The position numbers and the translations under genes were made by a program. The notes beneath the pieces are model-generated. The model was not told the origin of the DNA, ran no database searches, and saw only the letters and a list, made by a program, of their open reading frames with translations. This document shows positions 11,514-22,906 of a DNA stretch of 64,000 nucleotides, one piece after another; positions within the stretch are counted from its first letter, which is position 1, and the number at the start of each line of letters is the position of its first letter. The stretch spans positions 100,039 through 164,038 of the forward strand of contig VZQC01011962.1 of assembly GCA_009823505.1 (NCBI GenBank), written 5' to 3'. This DNA is from Rhizomys pruinosus (taxonomy: Eukaryota > Chordata > Mammalia > Rodentia > Spalacidae).

Positions 11514-12409
11514 AGGTCTCACTCTTAATGACAATTGACTCTCCCTCGCCCAGCAGCTGTTCCATTGTCCGTAGCTATTCATTGAATGGTGGGACTTCTT
11601 GACCTTATCCCCATTCCATGCTGTGAGTTAGTCAGGCTTAATCTTGTGTGGATCTTGTGCCTGACTTCTCAGTCATTTTGACTTAATATGTGCATCAGTC
11701 CTGTTGTGTTGAGAAAATTTTTTCCTCGCAGTCATTTTCTGACTCTAGCTCTTACTTTCGTCAATAATCTCTCTGAGACTTGGGAGGAGGAAGTAAGTTA
11801 TTGCTGTCCCATTTATGGCTGAGCACTTTACAGTATCTTGTTATCTGTACCTTGACCAGTTTGGGATCTGCATGTTGGTCACCATCTAGTGCCAAAAAAG
11901 GCCATCTTATAAGGGTAGACAGATGCACTAATCTATGTGTATAATGATTAAATCTATAAGTGTTGATTCAATACTATGTCCATTTAACAAAAAAATATTA
12001 GATTTTCCCCTAGGGCCTATGACATATCTGGCTTCAGGATCTTGGCTGCTATAACAGTGCAAGTGTGGGCTACATCTAGTGGAGTGTGCCTTATATTCAA
12101 TCAGAAGTGTTTGGTTGCTCCCCTAACACTTGTTCTCTATTGCACCAGAGAACATGTTTTACCAGTCTAGTCATTATTATAGCTCACAGGGTCCACAGCT
12201 GAATAAGGTTGAGGATTACTTTTCTCTTTCAGTAATATGCATATCATCTTACAGAAATGTGAAATCTATCTGGTAGGGATGAAGCTTCCAAGTAAGTACT
12301 AGCTTCATTTTATATATATGGTAACTTCAAAAAGAGAATCTTATCATCAAGTTTTTAACAAAGTGCTTGTAAAGAAAATGTAACTACACATAAAATTGTA
12401 CTGCATTCT

Positions 12410-12675
12410 GGGAGTTGGAGAGATGGCTCACCAATTAAGAATACTGGCTGTTCTTTCATAAGACCCAAGTTCCAATCCTAGCACCCAAATAGCAGCTAAC
12501 AACCATCAGTAACTCCAGTACCAGGGAATAAAATAGATTTCGGTCCTCTGCAGGCACAGCAGGACACAGGTGTGCTTACATAAATGCAGGCATAAGACTC
12601 ACACATAAAATAATGAATGAATGAATGAATGAATGAATGAATGAATAAATAAATAAATAAATAAATAAATAAAAA
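12410..12675 (+). mobile_element. B2 SINE with (AATG)n(AATA)n tail
   Basis: GGAGTTGGAGAGATGGCTCA head. The tail has expanded into tetranucleotide runs from 12611 to 12673. Confidence 0.92.
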
Positions 12676-12689
12676 TTTAAAAATGTTCT

Positions 12690-12895
12690 CCATTCCTAAG
12701 TGGATTCATCCCTATGGAAGGAAAGTTAGTTGATCATGTGAAAATCAACAATCATAATACATCATATACAAACACTCAGGGACAGAAACCACTTGACTAT
12801 TTCAGTATATACAATATCTCTCACGACAAAATAAATCATAAAGCAACTAAAAATACAAGGAATCCAACTCAACATAAAAAGGCTATATAAGAGCC
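12690..12895 (+). mobile_element. L1 ORF2 fragment
   Basis: Contains the ORF2-like order GATCATGTGAAAATCAAC to GGAATCCAACTCAACATAAA, from the RT region, heavily decayed. Confidence 0.5.
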
Positions 12896-12938
12896 CTGTG
12901 GGCTACATTATTGTGATTGTAGAAAACAAACGTTTCTA

Positions 12939-13620
12939 TTTTTTTTTAACATTTTTTTTTATTGATGCTTTGTGCATTTCATACATCATTTTCCAATTCA
13001 GTTCAGGCATATTTCCCTTTCCCTTCCCCCCACCCCACCCCATCCCAGATCATGTACTCTGTCATATCTGTCCTGCATCTTTCTCTCAGTTTTTTTTTTC
13101 CATTTTTTAGCTATAAGTGATAATCCATGAGTACAAGCATCCTTCATGCAAAACCTATCTGCAGGCTGTTGTGCCCAAACACCTACAGCCCCACCATCCA
13201 GTGGGGGGTGACAGGTTGTTTGTTCAATCAAGTTGATCAAATGAGTGTCCAGACTACATTGCTGTAGTTTCACCATTCACCCCAATCGCAGCCCTTACAT
13301 TCTACCACGCCCCCTCTTCCGCAGGTTGTTCCCTAGGCTTAGAAAAGGGGCACAGGTGGATGAGAGGTAAAACAGTCCACTCTCTCTGGAGCTGTTGACT
13401 TGGACTCTGGTCAATTCTGGCTGTTTCCTTTCATGGGCTGACAATTTGTCCAGGAATAACCTTTCGATCCTACTAATGAAGCACAAGCAATTAGATATAT
13501 AGGTATTTAAACAGCACTAAAAGTTATGGTAGGTTACTTTGGTATAGAAACATATGTTTGGATGGTATGTTAATCCATGAATTACATTTTTTCCTGTTAA
13601 ATATGACAGGGTCTTACTGT
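12939..13620 (-). mobile_element. L1 3' UTR and tail, minus strand
   Basis: T-run and reversed L1 terminus (CATTTCATACATCATTTT, C-rich block near 13020-13045, GCATCTTTCTCTCAG) continue into a 450-bp 3' UTR shared with 29.3-29.7 kb (same strand) and 30.3-30.9 kb (opposite strand). Landmarks include CTACCACGCCCCCTCTTCC and TAATCCATGAATTACAT. Its G-rich minus strand near 13020-13045 could form a quadruplex. Confidence 0.75.
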
Positions 13621-13639
13621 GGCTTATCAAGAATGACGC

Positions 13640-13920
13640 AAAGATTTTGACTTTCTCAACTTTTATTCAGTTACGGTCTGAAATCTTAGCTAGAGCAATA
13701 AGGCAAGAGAAATCAATAAAAGAGATAAAAAAGGAAATGAAAATGTCAAATAATTCATATTTGCAGATAGTATTATCCTGTATATTGGAAAACAATAATC
13801 TCATCAGAAAACCTCTAGGAAATAATAAGCATTTTCAACAAATTAGGAGGAAGCATAATTAACATATAAAATATGTAGCTTTTGTCTCTCATATCAAAAC
13901 GTTGCGGCTTTTGTGTATTA
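13640..13920 (+). mobile_element. L1 ORF2 RT fragment
   Basis: Plus-strand translation near 13670-13720 reads '[18 protein letters not shown]', the conserved L1 RT block just before the catalytic FADD motif. Downstream the frame is open but diverged, and the catalytic motif is not recognisable. Confidence 0.65.
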
Positions 13921-13935
13921 AAATAGCAAACATGC

Positions 13936-14191
13936 GGGCTGGAGAGATAGCCTAGCGGTTAAGAGCACCGACTGTTCTTGCAGAGGACCCGGGTTCGATC
14001 CCCAGTACCCACATGGCGGCTAATAACCGTTGGTAACTCCAATTCCAGGAGAACTCCAGCTCCAGGGGAATCCAAGACCCTCTTCTGACTTCCGTGGCAT
14101 TGCACGACACGGGTGCACAGACCTACAAGCAGACAGTACACTCATACACATACAAAAATAAATAAAATTAAAAAAAAATTTTAAATAAAAT
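13936..14191 (+). mobile_element. B2 SINE, young
   Basis: GGGCTGGAGAGATAGCCTAG head, CCGGGTTCGATCCCC B-box with intact CpGs, and an internally duplicated CTCCA(A/G)(T/C)TCCAGG block. AAACATGC repeats at 13928 and 14192. Confidence 0.93.
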
Positions 14192-15065
14192 AAACATGCC
14201 AAGGAAAAAATCCAGGAAACATTCCCAGTCACAAGAGTTTAAGTAAAATAGTTAAAAAAACCAAACCAATATATAATCACAGTTGTGAATACTGTAACAA
14301 ATAAAATTCATGTTTATATTTAAAGCAATATTTTATTCTATTCTAATAGTTTAAATTCAATCTCATATCGAATTACCCCTTTCCATTTTATTTACATATC
14401 TACTTCCTTTTTAAAGCTACATATTTTATACAATTCTCTTTTCTATTCAATCTATAATGTTCCCAATTTTCCAGTGAATTATATCTAATATACTATTGTA
14501 TTTTATTTCAAATAGACATTCTGTTCTATGCCATATACAATTTAATTCAACATTTCCTTTATTCCATATATTTCAATATATAGTCTACTTTTTTATTCTG
14601 TCATATTATATTTCCAAATTCAGTCTCAGTTATGTTATAACCATTCTTTACATTTTGCTTCATTTCATTTGCTTCCATACTGTTTGCGTCATTTTTCATT
14701 CCATCATTAATTCACTGCTAGTATTTTCATCCTAAATTCTGTATTTCCATTTACTGCATATTTTACTCTGTTCTCCTTTTCAAGCCAGAATAAATTATAT
14801 TGTCTCTTCTAATCTATAACCTGGTCCACATTCCACTTCTTTTTCAACTTCATTTTATAGTTATTTCTAGTTCACCTTATTTTCTATTTCATTTCTAACT
14901 TAGATTATCCTTCACTTATTGTCTTATTCAGTTCCATTCTTTATGTATGTCATTATCTATTTGATTATTGTATCTTTTCTATTTTCTGTGTAATTTAATG
15001 TAATTCATATAATGAAAAATTTTATTTCCATTACATACTCTGTTCTTTTCTGTTTATTTAATATA

Positions 15066-15268
15066 GTTTTTTAATTTTATGTGTGAGAGTCTACTGCCTG
15101 CACGTATTTAAGTAGACTCATGTTGTGTAGTGCCCTCAGAGGTCAGAAGAGGGCATTGGATCCCCTATAACTGGAGCTACAGATGGCTGTTAGCCACCAT
15201 GTGGGTGCGTGGAATCAAATCCAGGTCCTCTGCAGTGCTCTTAACCACTGAGCCATTTCTCTACCCTA
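15066..15268 (-). mobile_element. B2 SINE, minus strand
   Basis: Reverse B2: GGTCAGAAGAGGGCATTGGA, CCACCATGTGGGTGCGTGG, and CTTAACCACTGAGCCATTTC at the head end. Confidence 0.92.
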
Positions 15269-16099
15269 TCTCGTCTGTTTTTAAACTTTAATATTTTATG
15301 TTCTATTAGATTTCAGTCTTATTTTAATTTAAGTCCTCCCAAGACCATACTTATTCCTTTATATTTCATAGTAATTTCATTTACCTATGATAATTTCTTT
15401 TTTTGAGACAGGGTCTCAGTGTCTTAGGCTGTTCACAAATTTCCAATGTATACATGTGTTCCCTTACCTATGATTTTCCATATAATTACATTCTTTTCCC
15501 TATGCTTCAGTTTCCTCCAATTTGTCTCTTACTCTCCATACTGTAACAAAGATAGCAAATTCCATTTTCCATTTAAACCCATAATTTAGTTAATATTGCA
15601 TTGTATGTCCCTTGTTTACTTTCACTTTTCCTATTTGTACTCCATTTCATTAATTTTGTGATGTGTTTATTCTTTCAAATCATATTATCCAGTACATTTT
15701 GAATTCCATTTTCTATTTACATTTGTATAGCGTTGTATTTACTCCTATATATTTCCTTGCCATATGTATATGTATTCCATATTCTTTTCCATCTTCCCCT
15801 TAATATCAATCCATTTCCTGATTTTTTAATTTTATATTCTATTCTGTATTCTAATTTCAAAGATTAAACAGCTTTACTCTACTTAATTATGTGATTTATT
15901 CCTCAATAAATCATAGATCATCACAGTTAAGTTTGTAGCTATCAAAATTCCAACTTATTACATTAAATTACATATTGTATTTTATATTTTATTTTGATTT
16001 ATGATGTATTGCATTTCATCATTTTTGAATTTTTTTATTCTATTTGCCTAACTGGAGTTCCATTTTTCTTCTCTTCCTAACCACTCTCCATATATATAT

Positions 16100-16245
16100 T
16101 TTGGGGTTTTGATACAGGTTATCCCTATAGCCTCAGCTGGCCTGGTACTAACTATGTAGACCAGGCTGGCATCAATCTCACAGAGGTCCACCTGCTTTTG
16201 CCTCCAGAGTTTGCTGGGATTAACGGAATGCATCAATGTACCTGT
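16100..16245 (-). mobile_element. B1 SINE, minus strand
   Basis: Reverse B1 with ATGTAGACCAGGCTGGCATC and GCTGGGATTAACGGAATGCA. Confidence 0.9.
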
Positions 16246-16737
16246 ACAATCAATCTCTCTATATATTTTTATTCTATATTTTATCATCTTGTAATAATTT
16301 CTAACTTCCATATTCTACTTGACTTAATTCTTATTTCATTTCATTAGTTTTTATTTTTATATTCTATTCCAGTCTATTGAATACTTTAGGCAGGGGATCA
16401 TAACAATCTATAATTTAATCCATATTATATTCCGTTTCATTTAAATTTATAATTTCTCCATTTTTTCTAACCTATAGTCAAATTCTTTCCACATTTAAAT
16501 TCACTGTCTGTTGAGATAGAATCATGCTATGCATCGCAAGCTAGCTTCTTTCTTACTATGTCTCTTAGGCACCCAGCTTCAGTTCCCATTCAATTCCAGT
16601 TTAAATCACTAGTAACATTTTGTTCCAGCTCATATTCCACAATCTACTAACTCCCAGTTTTTCTAGTTCTCTCACTCTCTCTCATCTCATTCAGTTCTGA
16701 GTATTGAAGCTAAGCCCTTATGCATGTTAGACAATTA

Positions 16738-16990
16738 TTTTATTTTTTTTATTTTTTCACATAAATTTATTTTTATTTTTTTAACAAATCTAGACCCGTG
16801 TTCCCACCCATTCCCCCACCCCGCCAGAGCTCATGCATTCTGCCAAACATGCTTTTCATCGCTTTCTCAGTCTTTCTCAATATTCTCCATGAGAAAGTTG
16901 ACTGTTTTGAGCAGAAGTTCACTGTTTCAGTCAGTTCTTCGATGCAGTCCTTTCTGTTGTTGTTGCTGTTGTTGTTTCCAATATATACAC
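16738..16990 (-). mobile_element. L1 3' end, minus strand, short
   Basis: Reverse L1 tail: T-rich run, CCCCCACCCCGCCAGAG, TTCTGCCAAACATGC and CTTTCTCAGTC. This is a 5'-truncated insertion of about 250 bp. Confidence 0.6.
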
Positions 16991-17290
16991 TTAATTTTTA
17001 TATAATATATCATTCTGCTGTATTTTTTCATTTTGCATTTCATTTCATATTCTATCTTGTTTCAATTCTTAATTCAATTTTATAAAATTTCAGTAGGTAT
17101 TCAATTCTACTCTATGCTTCATTCTACTCTGTTTAGAATATGATAAAGTCTATATTTGATTTCATCACATACTCATTTTGAATTGCATTTCACATTCCAT
17201 TGTTCTTCATTATAATAGCCCATATCAAACTATCTGGCAATTCATCCTTTATTCTTTGTATTTTATATTTTTATCTTTATTTCTACAACT

Positions 17291-18220
17291 TCTGTTGAAT
17301 TTATCTTTGAAACTTGCGTATATGTATATGGTGCATTCTGATTAGTATCATCACCTACCCTTTCACCTCTCTTTTTCTACTACTCCCCCCCAGCCCCCCC
17401 ACAACAAGCCAATGCCTACAGGCTTATCTCTTTATTTTGAGTGCCATCGAGGTGGACTATTGATGTATTGGGGGAGAGGATCAGTCATTATCTTCAGTGT
17501 TTTGATCACTGTTGCTCCCAAAAGGCTACAATGAGTAGTTACAAACCCATGGTCATACAGATGACCACATGAATATTTATGTTTACTATTTTATTTACCT
17601 TCTTTGTTTTCTTCATTTTACACTTCAGTTTTATGTTGCCACTTCCTGTAATTTTCTTACTCCAATATAGCTTTGATCTGACACATTTTCTTTCTTTATT
17701 AAGAGAAGAAAGTAAGAATAGATGGCTTCCTTTTTAGGAGACCCGTGGTTTTTCTATGTGAATATATTAAAGTTCTCTTATGGGGTTACACGTTTTCATT
17801 TAAGCTTGACTTAAAATATTTATTGGGATATAAATTGTTTCTTCACCTGATCCAATTAAAATTTGAACTCTTTTCAAGGAAAGATAGAACTTGAAGCCAG
17901 CTTTTGCTACTTCTGGCCAAAGGAGAGATTTTCCAAGTTTCTAAATATCATGTTTCCTTAGTAAAAATATCTATATGAATTATGGTTTAGTTCTTTAGTT
18001 CTTAATGAACCACCAGCTTACTTAATTTTTTTAAATTTCAAATCCCTGTTTTTGAGAAAACCAATCAAGTAGAACCTTCCATTTTTTTTGTTTCAGAAAA
18101 GTTCATTTCCTTAGATTTTCCATATTTAAGTGAGAATTTCACAATGAATATCATCATATTAATCTAATCTACTCCACATTCACTCCCTTCAATCTCTACA
18201 CCATATTTCTCTTCTCATAA
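17291..18220. other. no recognised feature
   Basis: AT-rich. A C-run CCCCCCCAGCCCCCCC lies near 17386 and the following 200 bp are less AT-rich, possibly an old retroposon that I cannot name. Confidence 0.4.
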
Positions 18221-18221
18221 C

Positions 18222-18340
18222 ATATTCTTTCTATCTTTCTTTCTTTCATTCTTTCTTTCCTTTTTGGTCTTTATTATTTTATTTTATTTTATTTTATTTT
18301 ATTTTATTTTATTTTATTTTATTTTATTTTATTTTATTTG
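18222..18340. repeat. (TTTC)n and (ATTTT)n microsatellites
   Basis: TTTC units to about 18265, then about 15 ATTTT units to 18340. The latter is the expanded tail of the minus-strand B1 that follows. Confidence 0.93.
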
Positions 18341-18475
18341 AAACAGGGTCTCCCTGTAGCCCCAGCTGGCCTGAAACTTACTATGTAGACCAGGCTGGCC
18401 TTGAACTCACAGAGATATGCCTGCCTCTGCCTCCCAAGTGCTGGGATTAAAAGCATGTGCCACCACACCCAATTT
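18341..18475 (-). mobile_element. B1 SINE, minus strand
   Basis: GAAACAGGGTCTCCCTGTAG to AGCATGTGCCACCACACCC. Confidence 0.94.
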
Positions 18476-18617
18476 TTTTCATGCATGTCAGTAACGTGGT
18501 GACTGACTGTGACACAAGCCCCACAGCCAGTGAATAAGGTCAGCAGTTATTCTTCCAGGACTCTAGCACACTAAGGCAATAGCCAATACTCAAGCGTGAC
18601 TCTAGCCTGGATGGTAC

Positions 18618-19375
18618 ATTTTTTTTTTTAATTATGTTCTTTTTTAATTGACATTTTGTATATTTCATACATCATTTTTCTGTCCAATTTGGATACATTC
18701 CCCACTCCCTGCTCCCACCCCTTGCCAGTTTATGCATTCTGCCATACATGTATTGCATCTTTCTCTCAGTGTTTCCAAGGATTTTTTCTTCAGAGGCTTT
18801 TTGAGCATAATTTAACTGTATCAGTCAGTTCGTTGACCCAGTCCTTATGTTGTTCTTGTTCCCTCCAAATTATTTCTGTATTACTTAAATTATTAAATTA
18901 TTGCTGTATTACTCCAAATTATGCCTGCTTAAACAACACATATGTATCAAAATTATGACCTTTGGGAATAAACTGTTTATTAATTCCAAAATATGTTTTG
19001 AGGTTCACTTTTTTCCTTTTAATTTTATATTACTCTAGAATATCTTCCACCCCTAGATGGTAATTACAATTTCTGAATATAAGTGGTAGGTCGATTCTGG
19101 AGCACGTTTAGAGATTCACATTATAACAGCACAGCTGCTTTCAGATACAAAGAAATCTAATAATAAAGTTGCTCAGTTTGCCTGCCAACTGGGGATTTGT
19201 TGTCAGTATTCACATATGAGGGAAACCATTCACTTTTTTTTTCTCGGACTATGTTACTTCACTTAGCATAATGGCTTTGAGTTCCATCCCACTTATCTGC
19301 AAAGTTCATGTCATCTTTCTTTACCTCTGCATAGAGCTCCATTGTGTAGATGTACCACATTTTTATTATCCAGCC
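18618..19375 (-). mobile_element. L1 3' end with ORF2 C-terminus, minus strand
   Basis: Plus strand shows the reverse of the L1 tail and 3' UTR. At about 19140-19370 it shows the reverse of the ORF2 end, including the reversed 'ATGAACTTTGCAGATAAGTG' and 'ATGTGGTACATCTACACAAT' stretches. The insertion is truncated in ORF2. Confidence 0.75.
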
Positions 19376-19394
19376 ACCATGTCCAGCTAGGCCA

Positions 19395-20330
19395 TGTGCT
19401 TTTATTTTTTAACCCAGAGTCCACTTAGTATTCCCTGAATGTGCATGGGTATAGGGCCATCTACTGGAGGAAGTGCCCATGCCTCTCAGGGCTGCATCTC
19501 TGAAGAAAACTCACCCCCTGTTCCCCAAGTAGCAATCAATTGCCAGTAACTCCTCAACTAGGGGTAGGACTTCATGAGCTTCTTGTCCATCCATGCTAAG
19601 AAATTGACTGGCTTAATCTTTTACAGATTTTGTACATGTAGTCACAGCAGCTGTGGGATTATGGATGGAATAACCCTGTAATGTTTGGCAAATACTGTTT
19701 TGCCACAGATTTCCACCATCTCTGACTCTTACAATCTTTCTGCCTCCTCTTCCACAATGATTTCTGAACCTTGGAGGTAGAGGTTGAGATATAGATACCA
19801 CATTTAAAGATGATCACTCCACAACCTCTTACTCTCTGCACATGGACCAGTTGAGTGTCTCTATATTAGTAATCATCTTTGGCAAAAAAGAAGCTTATCA
19901 GGCAAGAATTGACAGATGGATTAATTTATGGGTATAATGATAAGAAACTAATGGTTAGTTCAATACTATGTCCATTTAGCAAAATGAAAAAAAATAATAA
20001 TCCGTTCAGCAAAATGATAATATTGATTCTCCCCCTGGGAACTGTGACCTACCCAGCCACAAGTTATTTGCCCAGTTGATATCACAAAGTGGTTACTACT
20101 TTCACAACTTTCATGACATTATTGCACCAGTGGGTATGTATCTTACCATATTAGTACTTAATATAGCATCCAGGATTCATATCTGGGTAGGATAATTCTA
20201 TAATTCGCCACCAACATTTTATAATTAAATAGCTGAGTCACTACACCTGATGAAGTTCTTACATTTTACGGATATTTTCAAAGTACCAACATTAAATCTA
20301 TTTTAACTATGTTCCCTACTACTGTTCTGC
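19395..20330 (-). mobile_element. Lx-like L1 3' UTR, minus strand
   Basis: Collinear with 11.2-12.4 kb and 46.6-47.2 kb: GGGCCATCTACTGGAGGAAG, CAATTGCCAGTAACTCCTCA, GACTCTTACAATCTTTCTGC. No coding content. Confidence 0.7.
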
Positions 20331-20573
20331 TTGGATTGATTGATTTTATTATTTTTCTAGTTTCTAAAGATGTAACTTTAAATCACTAGGTGAGATAATT
20401 ATTTCTAACATAAGAATTCAGAGGCACAAAGTCCTTTTTCGTGCATTTTTATCACTTTGGGGATGAACTACCTGTTTGGTTATTTTTATTAAAGCTATTA
20501 TTAACATATATATATAAGTTTTTATGAGACTAAATGTTTCCTCAGCTAGATAAATGCTTAGAAGCTCAAATGG
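20331..20573. other. no recognised feature
   Basis: AT-rich spacer before the L1 5' end. Confidence 0.4.
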
Positions 20574-21000
20574 GAGTGCACAGAGCTTAGATCTGGGATT
20601 TCCCAGGACCACCTGAAGCACAGGTAGGAGCCAGGGATTCAGCCAGGTGGATTTTTGGATAATTCTGTCTTTGGGTTGTTGGATATTTGCTTCATTGGTC
20701 TGTTGGCTAATTCAATCACTGTGTTATGGGGGCAGAGTCTCCCTGCTAGCTGGTATAAGAGGTGGGCCTGTTGCCACTGTGAGACTTGAGTGCACAGAGC
20801 TTAGATCAGGGATTTCCCAGGACCACTTGAAGCACAGAGTACTGGGGCGGCCTAAACGAAGCATATCACCTCCTCTCCACCCCCTGCCCCTGCCAACTCG
20901 AATTGCTGAGGGAGTGTCCAAGTGGATTCTTTGGAGAACCTTCAAAACAGAAAGGGAGGAATGAGTAGTGAGGAATGAGTTAGATTTCCAATACAAAGCC
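20574..21000 (+). promoter_or_regulatory. L1 5' UTR with tandem monomer-like repeats
   Basis: The block GAGTGCACAGAGCTTAGATC, then GGGATTTCCCAGGACCAC, occurs at 20574 and again at 20788, a spacing of 214 bp. Murine L1 promoters are tandem monomers of about 200 bp, and this repeat lies directly upstream of an L1 ORF1. A GC-rich non-repeated tether (20840-20930) follows. I infer a partial array of about 1.5 monomers. Confidence 0.7.
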
Positions 21001-22552
21001 TAAAACTCAGACAAGTCAACACTCCATAAACAAGGAGAAAAACAAATCAAACAAATAAACAATGGATGCATCTGAAGGAGGCAAGCAAAGCAGGCTTTCA
21101 ACACAATGAAGAGGCATTTGGGATTCTCATTGGAATACAGACAAAGAGAAACCCACATGCCAGGGACACAATGAAGGGACAACATGGGAAAGGTGCAGGA
21201 TAATTCCACACCAAGCTCTATCAACCCTGTGGCAGATTCCCACAGCAGGATCTCACTGGGGATGGCCCAGGACATAGATCTTAGAGGCACAATTGCAGAC
21301 ATATTCAAATAAATCAAAGAATATATAAAACAAGTCAGAGAACTAAGGAGAGAGAATGAATAATTCAAGAAGGACCTAGAGAGAGAGAGAAAATGACAAA
21401 CAGAAAGAACTAGAGGGAGAGAAGGACAAACTCCAGAAGGAAGTGGAAACACTGAAAATACCCCATGTTGAAATAAAAAAGGAAAAGCAACCAGCGAAGC
21501 AAAGAGCTACAGGAAGAGATTGAGAAGCTCCAAAAGGAAGTTGAAATGCTAAATAAATCACAAGATGAAATGAAAAAGGAAATCGAACATTCATCCAATC
21601 AAGAGGAAAGGAATGGAAAAAGCATCAAAAGTAGAATAGATGAAGCAGAACAAAGAGTATCAGACCTGGAAGATAAGACAGAACGACTAAAAACCTCAAG
21701 TAAAGATTATTAAAAATTTAAAAATACACAAAATTGGAACAACCGCGAATTGTGGGACACTATGAAAATATCAAACCTTCACATTGTAGGGGTAGAGGAA
21801 GGAGAAGAATCCCAAGAGAATGGTATTGATCAGATCTTCAAAGAGTAATGGATGAAAATTTCCCCAAACAACAACAACAAAAAATAAACCAGTACAAATA
21901 GAAGAAGCACATAGAACTCCAAACAGACAAGATCAGAAAAGAAACTCTCCATGCTACATTATAGTTAAAACGTTAGATGCCCAAAACAAAGAAAAAATTC
22001 TTAAAGCCACAAGAGAAAAACAACAAGATACATATAAGGGGAAACCCATCAGAATTACAACTGACTTCTTGGTGCAAACTATGAAAGCAAAAGAATGTGG
22101 AGCAAAGCATTCCCAGTGTCAAAGGACTATAGATGCAAATCCAGGTTACTGTACAGAGCAAAAGTTTCCATTATAGTTGAAGGAGAGAGAAAAATCTTCC
22201 ATGACATAAACAAGATGAAAGAATACATGTCCAGAAAACCAACCCTTCAGAGAATACTTGAAGCAATTCAAAGGACAAAAGAAAGGAGCAACTATCCCCA
22301 GGCACCTAGAAAGAGAAATTAATATAAGCATAACTGCAGAAGTAGAAACCTAATAGAAACCTTGGGAACCATCCCAAGAGCCCCTCAAATGACGAGTGGA
22401 TAGAGAAAATGTGGTACATATAAATAATGGAGTTCTATGCAGTGGTAAAGAAAGGTGACATCATGAACTTTGCAGGTAAATGGATAGAGCTAGGAGATAT
22501 CATACTAAGTGAAGTAACACAGTTCCAGAAAAACAAACAACGAATGGTATCC
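21001..22552 (+). pseudogene. L1 ORF1 joined to the 3' end of ORF2 (internal deletion)
   Basis: Degenerate ORF1. An ATG at 21062 opens a frame that soon stops. A coiled-coil part follows (21370-21690, 'EIEKLQKEVEMLNKSQDEM' with heptads). An RRM-like block 'NLHIVGVEEGEES' lies near 21774. A C-terminal domain (21930-22310) has 'KILKATREKQQDTYKGKPIR' and 'RCKSRLLYRAKVSI'. Within about 10 bases of the ORF1 end near 22325, the sequence jumps to the last 200 bp of ORF2 ('GTGGATAGAGAAAATGTGGT'), so nearly all of ORF2 is missing. An ERV2-like LTR truncates it at 22553. Confidence 0.8.
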
Positions 22553-22886
22553 TGTGGTAGCCTGTATGCTGAGAGTTACACAGTGTGCCTGTGCAGAGCT
22601 TGTCCCTAATCAACCTAACCTGCCTTAGGCAGGCGAGACCATACAAGCAGGCGAGTTGCAGACCTGGGCCAATCAAAAGGCAACATGATGACTGCACTAA
22701 GAGGAGAGCAGAGTGAAAACAATACATAAACCTTAACCTTGCCCCCAGTAAACAAGTCTGCGGCAACTCATCTTCTGCCTGCATTCAATTGATTTCCAGG
22801 GTCTGTGTCTTGACTGCAACTCTCACTGCCTTTTCGTTCACAATGGGACCACAAAATTCCCTGGTAGCCCTGGGGGATTGTCTATA
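22553..22886 (+). mobile_element. ERV2-like LTR
   Basis: Starts TGTGGTAGCCTGTATGCTGA exactly where L1 ORF2 stops and is followed by a lysine-type primer site. An AGTAAA polyadenylation-like signal lies near 22748 and a U5-like TCTGTGTCTTGACTGCAACT near 22801. The 3' edge is uncertain: TTCACA at 22837-22842 would be a classical end but would leave a 46-bp gap before the primer site. The non-canonical TATATC just before the site is the alternative. Confidence 0.65.
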
Positions 22887-22888
22887 TC

Positions 22889-22906
22889 TGGCACCCAACG
22901 TGGTTT
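22889..22906 (+). other. primer binding site, lysine tRNA (type 1/2-like)
   Basis: TGGCACCCAACGTGGTTT. The lysine-1,2 site of betaretrovirus-like elements is TGGCGCCCAACGTGGGGC, so 14 of the first 15 bases match (G to A at base 5). Confidence 0.7.

Larger units (their letters stand above)
10225..12395 (-). mobile_element. Lx-like L1 3' UTR, minus strand, interrupted
   Basis: Plus-strand text at 10265-10340, 11216-11243 and 11514-12360 runs in the same order as the reversed 3' UTR at 19.4 and 46.6 kb, including CTCTTACTTTCGTCAATAAT and CACTAATCTATGTGTATAAT. It is split by a younger L1 3' end (10360-11215) and two B2s. No ORF2 remains. Confidence 0.65.
14200..17290. repeat. degenerate T/C-rich tract (ATTCCATTTTATTCTA-like units)
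   Basis: About 3 kb whose plus strand is dominated by T and C with recurring ATTCCAT, TTCTATTT and TTTTATTC words, and almost no G outside inserted SINEs. It is interrupted by a B2, a B1 and an L1 end. It may be the remnant of a short-unit tandem array. No gene signal is present. Confidence 0.65.

Noticed and set aside
20647..20964. 105-codon plus-strand frame upstream of ORF1 (possible extra L1 ORF)
   Set aside because: It lies in the repeated 5' UTR, crosses the monomer and tether, and shows no repeat of the frame in the first monomer.
21000..21452. 150-codon minus-strand frame rich in Leu/Ser/Phe
   Set aside because: It is antisense to A-rich L1 ORF1 sequence. The hydrophobic look is the complement of Lys/Glu codons.
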